A stretch of 64,000 bases of DNA from Elmis aenea (Eukaryota > Arthropoda > Insecta > Coleoptera > Elmidae): the NCBI GenBank assembly GCA_947652605.1, contig OX393576.1, positions 49,204,966 to 49,268,965 on the forward strand, given 5' to 3'. Under the pieces are notes generated by a model. That model worked only from the letters and a program-made list of their open reading frames with translations, searched no databases and was not told the DNA's origin. The position numbers were made by a program, and so were the translations under genes. This document shows, one piece after another, positions 1 to 10,912 of this stretch; within the stretch, counting starts at the first letter, position 1; every line of letters begins with the position of its first letter.

Positions 1-1236
1 CGCTTTTTTATATATTTGGAGACGTCTAAGAGAATATCAAACCCTCGTAATGGGTATTCGAATATATGCCCAAGTCGAAAAACGAACTGTAAAACAGGAA
101 ATATCGGTAGGATAGACACATATCTGAATTCAACAACCAGGTGCTATAAAGTAAATACGTGAGATCCTTTCCATTTTACGACGTGTGTCCAGAAAACATC
201 CTTGGTTTTAGGGTGTAAATTTTTCTTGCTAGCACCAAATAGACCACATTGAAGCTTATACGATCACATCATTTGTAAATATTTCCTTGAGTTGAAAACT
301 ACCGCATATAGTAATGTTTGTTTATTTATTGGAAATACTTTTTCACAAATTACTTCATAAAAAGATATATTTTATAAATGTACTGTACCAAATTATCTAA
401 AACCTTTTATTTTATTAAATATTTAAGTCCTACAAACAAAATAATTTTAAGATCATATGTATGTTAAGCAATTACAAACACTTTTGTTCTTTAAAACAGA
501 AAGTGCTCCAAGTAGACAGTATATAGGATTTGAAAGATAGGTATACTGTTCATTACTGACACCTAAGTGATGAATATTGACGTCAAAATCCTTCTATTTT
601 GCTTCTTCATATTGTGACAAATAATTATCTCTAGAAAGATTAATTAAAACTGTATGATTTCAATGTATAAAGGTGACATGTGACTGTGCTTACCAAATGT
701 TAACGCTTCAAACGAAAGAAGGAGTGACAGCATGCTTACTAACACAGTTTTAGCACAAAAAAAGTGAATTAAAAAAATAACAGGCTACGTACGTGACGTA
801 TTAATCCAATTTTCTTTGAGAACAAAGCATCTGTGTAAAGCGTTAAAATTATGCAAAATAAAATTGTTTTGCTGGATATTTTTGCCAATGGGAAAATAAT
901 AATATTTTTTTTATATTTGGAAAATGTTATTTAATAATTTACACAAAAAAGGTATATTTTGTAACCAGTAAAAAGCGACAAATAAGTGCTCGTGAGTACA
1001 CCAACATAAGTGCGTACACCAACATAATTAAAAGATGAACACATATTAGAAAAAAAAATAGGTTTAGCAGGTGGCCACAACAGATCTCATCCTCACAAAA
1101 ATATTATACCGAATTAAAAAAAAAAAAGGTTTAACAGTAATAGTAGGTATATTTTAGTTGTTACCTACGAATACGAGGTATAGACTGTAATAACAAAATT
1201 TTAAAAATCCAATCATCAAAATAAAATTAAGGTTAA
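1..1236. other. AT-rich intergenic DNA
   Basis: No coding region, RNA gene or bounded repeat is visible. The stretch is A/T-rich with short A runs and ends at the TTAA (1233-1236) that flanks the next element. Confidence 0.5.
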
Positions 1237-1771
1237 CCCTTTCGCTACGACGCTAGAACACGCCGCTGAACGAAACGTTATAACCACGAAAACATCCCCA
1301 CTGAACGAGACGACGTGTTAAAATTGTACACCACGATGTCCTCACGAAATTTGTTCCTGGATGCGAAACGCCGCAACCATCTACGCCCAGATGGTCAAAC
1401 TTATGTCCTTCTTTGTAATTTTGATAATCCATGTTAACAATCCATGATCGTTAATATTTCAGTGACTGATAATTTTTAAAACTTTGATATATTTGCTCCG
1501 AAACCCACACGCTTTAAATTAAAAACATGGTTTGGCTTTAATTTATGGTTTAAATTTTATCCCTAGCTGTAAGAATGTTGGTTTTGTGACACTTTTAAAT
1601 AATTTGAAGAAGTTTTACCTAATGAAGTGTAATATGTAACAACATATCAAAACCGCAAGAATAAATGTATACGAAGTTTTGCGGACGCGACTATAGTCGC
1701 CCTTTGTGTATACAATCTTGTTTCGCGGAGGGAGGGCGACTAAAGTCACCCGTCGCGTCGTAGCGAAAAGG
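1237..1771. mobile_element. piggyBac-type MITE (TTAA-flanked)
   Basis: The left end reads CCCTTTCGCTACGACGC directly after TTAA (1233-1236). The right end is its inverted copy, GCGTCGTAGCGAAAAGG, followed by TTAG (1772-1775), a one-base variant of TTAA. The 17-bp inverted repeats differ at one position. Inside the right half are two GGGCGACT/AGTCGCCC-like palindromes (about 1687-1701 and 1733-1750). CCC termini and a TTAA target are the piggyBac hallmark. There is no transposase, so the element would need one in trans. Confidence 0.8.
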
Positions 1772-2065
1772 TTAGGCAGAAAAGTTAAAGTGAAAACGCA
1801 AAGGATCAACATTTAGGAAAATAACACACATAGGAAACTTAAAACATGATGTACAACTTAGATTGTTAGAAATAAAGGAAGGAAGACGAAATGCTCAATT
1901 AAGCCAATGAATTTTAAGTTTGAGCAAAAATTCGAAAAAAAGGCCAAGGAAACCTTTAAATGATGACACATAAAAACTGCTCAGAAAAAGAAATTGAGTA
2001 GGGTGAAACTGACTATTACTTACAAACAATATCCACGTTATTGGCATCAATAATGGCCTTATAAC

Positions 2066-2411
2066 CAGTGGTGAGCTGTAGGGGGCTCGCGAGAGCCCTT
2101 TGTTAAAGTATTCTTTAATTTGCGAGCCCATTGTTCTTCTTGTTAACCATTTTCTCAAGAAAAAATTTATCTTAAAATCATTTTCATTACATACATTTGT
2201 AAAGCGACGAAGTCATGCCTATCAAGCAATGACGATTAAATTTAGAATAACCCGTCGCACAATAGAATTTTTTGAATTATGTTCAATCACTCGATTATTC
2301 ACGTTTGAATTTAAAATGACATTTTTTTTCCAACATATAATTAAAATTATTTTTTTGTTTTTATTTAACTATGAGCGAGCCCTTTGTTAAAAATTTCATA
2401 GCTCACCACTG
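2066..2411. mobile_element. hAT-like MITE
   Basis: Inverted termini CAGTGGTGAGCT (2066) and AGCTCACCACTG (ending 2411) enclose 346 bp with GGGCTCGC/GCGAGCCC motifs and a shared CCCTTTGTTAAA near both ends. CAGTGG termini are typical of hAT elements. The flanking 8-mers (cttataac, tgttaacc) match poorly, so the TSD is unproven. The right flank is disturbed by the piggyBac element starting 7 bp away. Confidence 0.5.
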
Positions 2412-2417
2412 TGTTAA

Positions 2418-3340
2418 CCCTTAGTTACTCGCGCCAAATTATTCGAACTTTTTCCCGCGCGGTGTACTTTGTACACCACCCTAAATTTAGCTTGTTTTTA
2501 AACAAAAACGCAATTTTTTTTGCTGACGGTAATTTACGTCAAACATTAAAAATAAGTAGGTATAGTTTTTACGAATAAGTTAAACATTTTAAAAATATAT
2601 AGGAACATAATATCAACGAACAAAAAAAAACAGTTAACGAAAAACAAAATTAATTTTAAAAGCTCTCTAGTCTTCTTCTGATTTGATGGCTCTATTTTTT
2701 CCAAAGAAAAACTCTACATCAGCACTATCATCCCCATCACTCTCACTAGAAATCTAATTTTCACGGTCACTGCCTTCCAGTTCTGACGTACTGTCATGGT
2801 CACTTTGAGTAATTACTCCCTGTTCAAGGTCATCTTCCTTATCGCCTAGAACCTAGAATTTCCTCATCTGAACTTCCAGCCTCCAAGAAGGCCCTCATTT
2901 CCTCCTCCGTTAGGCATTGGGAATTTTTATGGGAATATAAGACGTAAAATGATAAAAATTAAAAAAAAATAAATAAACAAATAAAAAATATATATTTAGC
3001 GTAACTAGAAGCGAGAACACACTTGCGGATGGCAAAAATACCCATACATAACACCATCACACAATAAAACAAACGTTTTTGTATAAAAGATTGAATATTT
3101 ACATAATTTACAAAATTTCCCGCGCGGTGTATTCTAGGCACCAACGTGACAACGCATTAAAATTTATGTAAAAACGCAAAGGTCAGTCGGGCATTTTGGC
3201 TTATGACTGATCCATTACATTCCGGATATGTTAGACATAGGTTAGGTGGGGGTCTGGTGCCACCAAAAAAATCGTACGTTTGATGGAGGCAAGAAATTTG
3301 GCGCTGGTGTACAAAATACACCAGCGCGAGTAATTAAGGG
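2418..3340. mobile_element. Non-autonomous piggyBac-type element
   Basis: Flanked on both sides by TTAA (2414-2417 and 3341-3344). Terminal inverted repeats are CCCTTAGTTACTCGCGC on the left and GCGCGAGTAATTAAGGG on the right, one mismatch apart. Palindromes of the GGTGTAC..GTACACC kind lie just inside both ends (about 2461-2477 and 3306-3322), and a further CCCGCGCGGTGTA copy sits at 3120. At 923 bp it is far shorter than an autonomous piggyBac (about 2.4 kb); it keeps only part of the transposase N-terminus. Confidence 0.85.
2667..2919 (-). pseudogene. piggyBac transposase N-terminal remnant
   Basis: Reading the minus strand from about 2919 gives an acidic N-terminus (LTEEEMRAFLEAGSSDEE). 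A one-base shift near 2850 leads into a Ser/Asp/Glu-rich stretch ending FFFGKNRAIKSEED, with one in-frame stop in between. piggyBac transposases start with this kind of acidic low-complexity region before the DDD catalytic core. Nothing of the core remains. It lies inside the TTAA-flanked element in the transposase orientation. No long open frame survives, so it is a fossil. Confidence 0.6.
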
Positions 3341-3344
3341 TTAA

Positions 3345-4281
3345 AGATCTCGTGTAGTGTAATCACGATCGACGTACCTACACTCGATCGATCACAAGTT
3401 AAACACTTTTATACACTTACTCGTACGTTATGTACGACGGTAAATAGTCGACGAACGTTTCGACACTTAAGTACGCTTGTTCGTCTTATTTAAATGTGGG
3501 CTCGACGTCTGCGCTTGGAGTTAGAACTCACTAATAATTGAAAGTCGCCTTTGATTGTCTTTAATAATTTATTTACATGTAGTTTACAATTTGAAAGATG
3601 TTGAATAAGTTTTGGAATCGAATTTGAACTAGAATTTGAATACTTGTATTCGATTTGATGGTTGAACTAAGAATGTGTTGTTACAACTTAACTTAACCTA
3701 CTACCTAGATGTTACATAAAAATGTTATCCCTTTGCTGCGATTGGTCATCTTAGCAAAGGGATTTGCCCCTGAAAACATGCGTTAAAAAAGATATTGAAA
3801 ACTAACGACCGGATGCTCCAATGTCCAGCACCATGGGGGATTCTAAGCAAAAAATGTAACACTTGACTTAAACTAACACTTAACAAAATTTACGACTATT
3901 TCTTAAAATTAGAAAATACATTTACAATTTACATAAAAATACGAAACTAGAATTTATGACCAGCAGTTCATAACAACTGCTTATAACCAACGGAAGAGAG
4001 GAGTAAGAATAAGAAAAAGGTAAAAGTAACTTTTTTAACGATATAAACATGTGGAACTATTTCAAGTGAAAATGTTTGCATGCAGAATTAATTGTAGAAG
4101 TTTTATGAATATATAAGTTCATCCGTTCGTAAATAATCTATCTGTTTTTATCTATTTATCTCTATATGCGAGTTTGATTACGGCTGTCGCTGTCTCTTGC
4201 TTCCTAATTTCCATTTTGCCTATTTTTACAATCATCTTCACTTAAACCTCTGTTAGCCATTGCTTATTTTATTTCGTAACA
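3345..4281. other. Intergenic; possible degraded LTR-like block
   Basis: No coding sequence is recognised. 3350-3540 is richer in CG steps (CGATCG, TCGACG) than its neighbours, and with 3540-3720 it resembles an LTR in composition, but I could not define TG..CA ends, a target duplication or a primer-binding site. A clear hairpin, ATCCCTTTGCT and AGCAAAGGGAT with a 15-base loop, lies at about 3727-3763. Confidence 0.3.
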
Positions 4282-4389
4282 CTATTTTTTTCTTGATCGG
4301 CCGATTTCTTGTATATGGTTAAACCCACTTTCATATTTTGTTGAACCATTGTCTTCATTCATTCTTTGCATGTGCCCATACCATCTAAG
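4282..4389 (-). pseudogene. LINE reverse-transcriptase C-terminal tail remnant
   Basis: The minus strand encodes about 35 codons containing LRWYGHMQRMNED before a stop at 4282-4284. A motif of the form RW(Y/F)GH(V/M)xRM near the C-terminus is common in RTE/CR1-like non-LTR retrotransposons. No reverse-transcriptase core is left upstream, where a run of T replaces it. I take it as a short fossil; the clade is uncertain. Confidence 0.45.
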
Positions 4390-4537
4390 TTTTTTTTTTT
4401 GAGTTCTGTTGAACCGATAATGTCTATATTGTGAGACCCCGCCTGAGATCAATTATTTTATTTTACTTCAATGTTATTTCATTAACTTTTAAATTAATAA
4501 CATTGCAATAAATGCTGATGTATGTAACACTTTTAAC

Positions 4538-4750
4538 GTGCCAAGTTACGAGGATTTTAACTTTAGTAAAACCCATTCGTTAAAATATTACGGTCATAAC
4601 TTGGGTCCTACAACGCCAGCATTTGGGTTTCGTCAATCAACAAATGATTTGTTGATAAAGTTGTACATCATAAGTAAAACAAACTACTCGCACAAATATG
4701 TGTTTATAGGAAAGAATGACAAAGATGCATCTACAATAAAAAAGGGATAG
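4538..4750 (+). pseudogene. Unrecognised ORF tail, retroelement-like
   Basis: An open stretch of 70 codons ends at 4750. I do not recognise the protein. Its last residues, YVFIGKNDKD, closely resemble a second copy on the minus strand near 26,480-26,530 (FIDKNDKDPERMSK then a stop). The non-coding sequence downstream of both tails is also related (about 5090-5215 and 26,255-26,400). A shared C-terminus plus shared 3' sequence suggests two copies of one transposable element. There is no in-frame ATG near the start, so the 5' part is missing or diverged. Confidence 0.35.
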
Positions 4751-4757
4751 CAATAGG

Positions 4758-5019
4758 CTGGGCCGGATTTAAGGGTGTACAGAGTGTGCACTGAACACGG
4801 CCCCGCGCCTAGACCAACCCTGCGCTAGCCGTTTAGGGTTTGCGGGGCCGTGTGCAAAAATAAAAAACACACGCACACGACAGGCGGACGCCGCGCTAGA
4901 GGAATGAGTGCGACGAGCTTTTTTTTAGTAACATTGTACTTTAACTCGATCTTTTATCAAAATATCCTGCCCCGCATTTGTGTTCGTACACGGCCCCGCA
5001 AACCCTAGGACCGGCTCTG
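4758..5019. mobile_element. Putative hAT-like MITE
   Basis: Imperfect inverted ends CTGGGCCGGATTTAAGGGT and ACCCTAGGACCGGCTCTG enclose 262 bp. A CACGGCCCCGC motif occurs near both ends and again, inverted, at about 4836-4852. CAGGGCCGG-like ends occur in hAT elements, but the flanking 8-mers do not match, so the assignment is tentative. It lies just after the stop of the 4538-4750 reading frame. Confidence 0.4.
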
Positions 5020-5089
5020 GCCAACAAGGAAATCTTGGACGGTCGACCTAAAGTAGTTAAGAACCAACCACCGAGAAATGTACAGTCAG

Positions 5090-5215
5090 TCGAAGAATAA
5101 AGGAGTTTGTTGTTAAAATTGGTGTTTTTTATTTGTTTCTTACTGTGTACTAATTACTCTAGACCTGTGTACTACGTAAACAACGTTTGAGCGTTCAAAC
5201 ACTTTATAAAGACGA
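5090..5215. repeat. Dispersed repeat, copy 1 (inverted copy near 26.3 kb)
   Basis: About 125 bp match the reverse complement of about 26,255-26,400. Shared blocks include ATAAAGGAGTTTGTT / ATAAAGAAGTTTGTT, TTTGTTTCTTA and TAAAGACGATCA. With the related reading-frame tails next to both copies, it looks like the 3' non-coding end of an unnamed element. Confidence 0.45.
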
Positions 5216-5492
5216 TCACGAGCGATAATTAACAACAATAAATATAAGAGTAATAAGTGCTCTTTCCTAACACTGCGGCCTATGTACAGTACGGTCTGTC
5301 ACAATATCTACACACATATCAGTTCGTATATCTTTCTTTTTCTTCTTGTCTAATTTTGTACGGCTACAGCAGCGTAGCCAGTAGTCCATCTTTATCGTCC
5401 TGATCCTTGACTCTTTCGACGGACGTATTTCCAATAATTCTGTTCCGTTTTTTCTGACGCTTTATAGGTTGTAACTTTCATATTTTGAGATA

Positions 5493-6633
5493 TGGGTGCG
5501 CCATTAGTGCGATAAAGTCCATTATTGCCCTTAATGTCAACTTAATAAAAAAAAGTTTTTAATGAAACTTATAGTATTTCTACACGTGCATGTTTTAAAA
5601 TTAGTTTCAAGTATACAGGGTGTTTCATAAAAGTGGGGCGTCACTAAAGGTATTTTTTTTAAATTGAACACCCAGTATATTTTTGCATAATCGAATTCAG
5701 CAAGAAAATCTCCATATGACAGTGTTTTGTTTTTTCATTTTTTTGCGACGTTGCCAATTTATCTTAAAAAATCTTTGAATTTCCAGAAAAACAGGGTACA
5801 ATACTTGTCAAGAGCACAACGTTATGAATAATAATTGGCAAATGATATTTTGCACATACAAAGTCAAAAGGTGTAGTCACAGTCTAAATACATCAAAATT
5901 AATTTATATTACACAGGGTGTTTCTTATAGATGTGCCAACTTCCCAATTTTCAAACATCAATAACTTTATTTTTTCAAATGGAACACCCTGTATATTATT
6001 ACGTCATTTTGTTGCATTTTTGTTTTTCTTCAACTTTTCTTAATACTTACCTATACCTAAAATATTTTCTGAGATATTTACATTTTACTTGATCTTATAA
6101 GCGTTGTGTAGGAATTTCCTAGTTTTCTCGGTGTAGGCCCCGACTTTGACAATAGAAACAATAATTTCTGTAGTAACAAATGTTAGAGTTAATTGCTGTC
6201 AATTGTTAAAACATAAATAAATGAGTATAACATATGCAATATGAATTTTCCAAAAAAAGAATTCATTGATACGGTCTTTGTTCAGGGTGGCGTACTTTCG
6301 ATGCCCATACAGGGAGGGTATTTCGGTAATTATCAGAGATTAAACAAAAAAACTATATTTCGAAAATTAAAAAAGATCAAAAATCTGTTTACGACAATAA
6401 ATTCCTCTCGAAAAAAGAAATTGAGACTACGTACTTAGTTTTTTCTCTGATAATAACCGAGATTAAAAAAAATACCTTTAGTGACGCCCCACTTTTATGA
6501 AACCCCCTGTATACTTCAAACTAATTTTAAAACATGCACGTGTAGAAATACTATAAGTTTCATTAAAAACTTTTTTTTATTAAGTTGACATTAAGGGCAA
6601 TAATGGACTTTATCGCACTAATGGCGCACCCTG
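5493..6633. mobile_element. TA-flanked foldback MITE
   Basis: The arms 5493-5660 and about 6466-6633 are inverted copies of each other. The outer boundary is the GGGTGCGCCATTAG / CTAATGGCGCACCCTG pair next to TA on each side. A second CAGGGTGTTTCATAAA-type terminus occurs within each arm at 5618 and about 6507, so the arms look like one TA-MITE end stacked on another. A smaller CAGGGTGTTTC..GGAACACCCTG unit lies inside at 5912-5993. TA target sites suggest mobilisation by Tc1/mariner-type transposases. A 65-codon ORF at 6241-6438 has no recognisable domain. Confidence 0.7.
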
Positions 6634-6640
6634 TATACGG

Positions 6641-9339
6641 TTCCATAATAGACTATGCAGTTGTCTAATGATAACTTCTTCCATTGCTATTCGGTTTCAA
6701 ATTTCCTGACTGCTCTTTGCAAAATCCGTTTTTTTCAAAGTTTAGGGATTTGTACTAAATTACATTGGAAATCGTATTAGTGTCGCCTGTGGCGGTGCAA
6801 AGATTGTCTGGGTCCACCTACAACGATGTATTCTGTTTTAATAAATGTATTTATCGTCAGTCTCCATTTATTGTCTTCATCGTTGGTTTTTTAAGCCATG
6901 TTACTTACATATCAAATATTTATAATCTATACTTACAGTATTAATGTGTAGATAGTAACATTTTGATAGACACCTTCCCTAACTGTGTATTAAAACGTCT
7001 GACATCACATTAGAATTTAGATGTATAAATATTACTCCTACTTAATAATCAAATATGCTTTCCAAAGTACTCTAAATATATCAAAAAATCCATATTTAGA
7101 AAAATATTTCATTGTGTGGATCAAATTTTTCTTACTTGAACGAAGTAAAACACTTTAATAAACTACCTGTATGTACACAAATACAGGGCTAAATAAAAAA
7201 ATTGGTAATTAATATTCCATCGTTTACAAAATATATAGAGACATAATCGCTTGAAATTTGATTGTTCCATTGACGGTTATAAAGAGCACAACGGAGAGGT
7301 GAACAAAGGAATTACTAATCGATCATTTTTGTCAGTGGCTGTCATTCAGTATTTATCGCTCTTTTTACGGCCATCACAATAATGGCTTGTATTTTATTTA
7401 CGAAATGCGTAATAAATGTATCGTTTTTTAAATGTGGGTGTGTCGAAATTTTATCCTTGAGTGCTTGCCATTTTAAGAAAAGAAAAACTAACTAACATTT
7501 TGATTAAAGTTAAGTAACATTCAGACTAAAATACATTAAATTTGTAACAGTAAAATTATAATAAAACGTTTTAATACTGGATATCACGCTGACATCTTAA
7601 TTTTAAAAATGTGTACATTTTTATTTGTTCGCTCTAATAATTTTTTGTATGACAGCCTTTATTCTCTTAAAAGCGCCTTTTGCCCACGTGGCGGCTCTCT
7701 ATAAACCTTACGTAATCCTCGAATAAGTAAACATGTTGTTACGGTTCACTCATCTATTTGGAATGGGATTTAATTTATTTGCCAATAATCATTCTAGTTA
7801 CTCTGTTTTTCTTCAACTTCAATAATTACTAATCAGAATTACAGATCTGTGTCGTTTCGCAAAAGCTTATTTTTAAAAGAATGTTTACTCATAATAGTGC
7901 AAAGCAATGATACTCTGTAAAGTTTGCAACTGAAGGAAAGCAAAATCATGTAAGTAGTTTTGATTTCAAACATAAAATTACAGATCAATTTCATGTTTCA
8001 AGCAAGTTTCAGTTAACGCAAAATGCACAATACCAAACCGACTTACTAGTGTCAATCAAAATCATTTTTAAATCGATAAAATGCTCGCTGTAATGGTTTA
8101 ATTTGATGTATTTTAACGATTGCATTAAATTTGAAATTCCGCTACTGCATATGACACCAACATTCAATTTAATGCGCACGATTGAATTTGACATTTGTAG
8201 ATCCAAACGGACTGTGAAAATAACAAATAGGTAATATTGCCCGCAATAATAAAAGCTCGAGAATGTTTCCATTTTGCACCGAAATAATATGGATTAAAAT
8301 CAGTGGACCGTCACTAGTCGCACCGCGGGTGTAGACGGCAACCCTATTGCATACATACATCAAAACATTAGTATGGCACGGCTAGAAACACGATACACTA
8401 CACACAGTATTTGATGCCTGGGCACAAAATTGGAATACAAATTTCAATTCGCGCTTAGTCGTTATTTCTTAAGGTCACGCTACATTCAATTTTTCCGCAT
8501 TTTTGAGATAGCATTGTAAATTATAATTGTATCATATTGTTCACATTTAATAAATATTTATTGGTTTAGCGACATCGTAAGCAATATTGGAGGCAGTAAT
8601 AAATCAAAAGCTAAAAATATCTTACGATTAAATTTCAAATGAAACGCTGTTTCTTTTGTGCCTGTTAAACATGTTGTACTGGGTGTTTTACGACGATTAT
8701 TTTGTAGGAATAGATTGATTCAAAATTTATTACCAAGAAAACAGTAAACGCATAAGTATGTTTAGAATGTTCTAGTTTACTTTATTGTGTTAAATATTAT
8801 CGGGCATTTCCTTTAAAAGAAAGAAAACAATTTTATTTGCCCACAAAAGCCATAGTTAGGTTAATGAACTTTACAAAAGCTTTTTTTAGACTAAAACATA
8901 TACTGAAAATTTAAAAAGAGGTAACTTAAATAGTAATTATGATACCAAAAGTAGGAATTCGTATTAATTAGAAAAGCTTATTTAGGGAAATATCGTTAAT
9001 TCCAGGTATAATTAAACTAATTTTAAAAAAAGTTTACCGATAATCTAAAAGAGGCAACAACTATCGTACCATTTATTTGGAGAAGCACCCAACTAACGAA
9101 CTATTAAAAAGCTAGCAAAAATTATAAAAAAACACACTTAAAAGAAAAAAAAGTACCCACGTGCCTTTGTATTTTGAGATGTAGCCTAAGCATTTGATAA
9201 GATAATCGCACCATGAACTATTGCAAAAGCAGTACAAAATTTTACCCAGACTACCCTGTGAACTTCTGGACTCACACAATTTTAAGAGAATGTTTAGGGT
9301 TCGACAGTAGTAGCAATTTTCAGAACTAAAGTACATAAA
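6641..9339. other. AT-rich intergenic DNA
   Basis: No supported gene. Isolated MITE-end-like motifs occur without partners: TACAGGGCTAAAT near 7182 and TACTGGGTGTTTTA near 8674. Small open frames on the minus strand near 8.0-8.4 kb have no recognisable domain. Confidence 0.4.
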
Positions 9340-9660
9340 CGCTAGTGTAGCGCAAGGCAGTGTACTTGGCCCCATTTTGTATCTTATCGCATACAAATGA
9401 CATTCCTTAAACCATTGGAACAACAATAGAACCTATGCAGGTGACACTGCAATATTAGAGGTAGTGAAGTGAAAGCTGCAAATAAATTACAAGAAGCTCT
9501 AAACAATGTCAGCTATTAAACCAATTAGTGGGAAACACACCTTAATCAGAACAAGCAGGTCATATGGACATATGGAGTCCAAGTCTGGTGATTTGCTACA
9601 ATATTAAAAGCTAGCAGCATACAAAAATTACAAAATATAAATCGAAATCATAAGGTAGAC
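9340..9660 (+). pseudogene. jockey-clade LINE reverse-transcriptase fragment
   Basis: Conceptual translation gives AQGSVLGPILYL (the PQGSxLGP motif) and then a decayed GDTAIL (normally FADDTAIL). After a jump it gives TYGVQVW and IQKLQN, a more C-terminal jockey motif. The same motifs occur in the better-preserved element at 56.5-58.5 kb. Several stops and an internal deletion remove part of the palm and all of the region upstream. It abuts the mariner pseudogene. Confidence 0.65.
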
Positions 9661-9683
9661 ACATTAATGATTTGTATGGAGAA

Positions 9684-10530
9684 TGGTAAGAAAATGGGTT
9701 AGAGCATTTAAAGATGCCACAAACTTGCACGATGACAGACGAAGTGGGCGACCGTCCGTCATTAATAATGAACTGGTGCAGATTATTCATGAAAAAATTT
9801 AAAAAACCAGAAGCTTTACGATTTCATTGTTATCCAATGTGTTTACGCAAGTTTCAAGAAGTCTTCTCTATGAAATTGTGACGCAACGCTTAAATTATCG
9901 AAAGGTGTGCTCACGCTGAGTACCAATAATGCTGAATGATGTGCACAAAACCAATCGTTTAGCTTTAGCCAGTGCTTTGACTTTCCTCGAGAGGTACAGT
10001 GTCGAAGGTGATCGGTTTTTAAGCCAAATTGTCACTGGTGACGAAACATGGGTTGATCACTTTAAGCCGGAATCAAAACAACAGAATGGAATGGAATGAA
10101 GTTCAGAAACAATTTCAGGCCGAAAAATCATGTGCACTGTGTTTGGTGTCAGCCAGGGGTTGTTGCTTGTGGATTTTTTGCCTCGGGAGGACACAGTTGT
10201 TAATGATAAGACATTATTGCGAGACTTTAAATAAACTGCGTCGTGCAAGCCAAAACAAAAGACGTGACATGGCTCATCGACCCCAAGATCTCATCACGTC
10301 ATAATGGCTAGGAACAACTGGATCACCCCTAGTATATCTCTGACCTTGCGCCCCGTGATAACTTATTGTTCCTGCACTTAAAGAAACATCTTGGCGGTCA
10401 GCGCTACGACACCGATGACGACGTCAAAACGGTCGTGCTGCAGTGGTTAGCATATTAGGCGACAGATTTTTATGAGAATGGAATACAGAAGCTGGTCATA
10501 CGGTACGACGTGCTTTAATATAGGTGGAAA
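9684..10530 (+). pseudogene. mariner transposase pseudogene
   Basis: The order of motifs matches a mariner transposase. They run from a helix-turn-helix piece ending DDRRSGRPSV, through SRSLLYEIVT and VHKTNRLALA, to the catalytic block VTGDETWVDHF near 10,030. After a frame change come YCETLNKLRRA and QNKRRD, then SDLAPRDNLLFLHLKKHLGG and DFYENGIQKLVIRYD at the C-terminus. The HDNARPH block with the second catalytic Asp is missing (deletion near 10,290). Stops and at least two frame changes make it non-functional. The intact protein would be about 350 residues and cuts at TA sites. Confidence 0.85.
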
Positions 10531-10912
10531 TTATGTTGAAAAGTAGATTAAGGTCCAGGCGTTCATATAAATATTAAATTGTTAAAAAAAGGGCCTTGCG
10601 ATCTTTTTATATCAAAACGGTACGTACTTAAAAAACGCGCCTTGTACAAGTCTCTTGGGATTATTAGCAAACAAAAAGATATTCTCGGCGGGTATAACTT
10701 GTTCGACATCCTGTATATGAAACGTCTTACCTACATACCTAAATGTTTCCAAGTCCACTAAAAGTAAATTTATTTAATATTTATTTCGTTCGCAGATTAT
10801 TTGTCCTGCATTTAAATAAGAAATTTATTTGTCAACAATTTTACCTTTATCTGTTTTCAGGCCAACATTTAAGGAAATGGGCATTCGTTTGTAAATTTTC
10901 CAGTAAATACTA

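Noticed and set aside
3345..3780. Solo LTR
   Set aside because: Composition suggests one, but no TG..CA ends, target duplication or primer site could be defined.
9112..9426. 104-codon minus-strand frame
   Set aside because: Antisense to the jockey fragment at its 3' side and without a recognisable domain.
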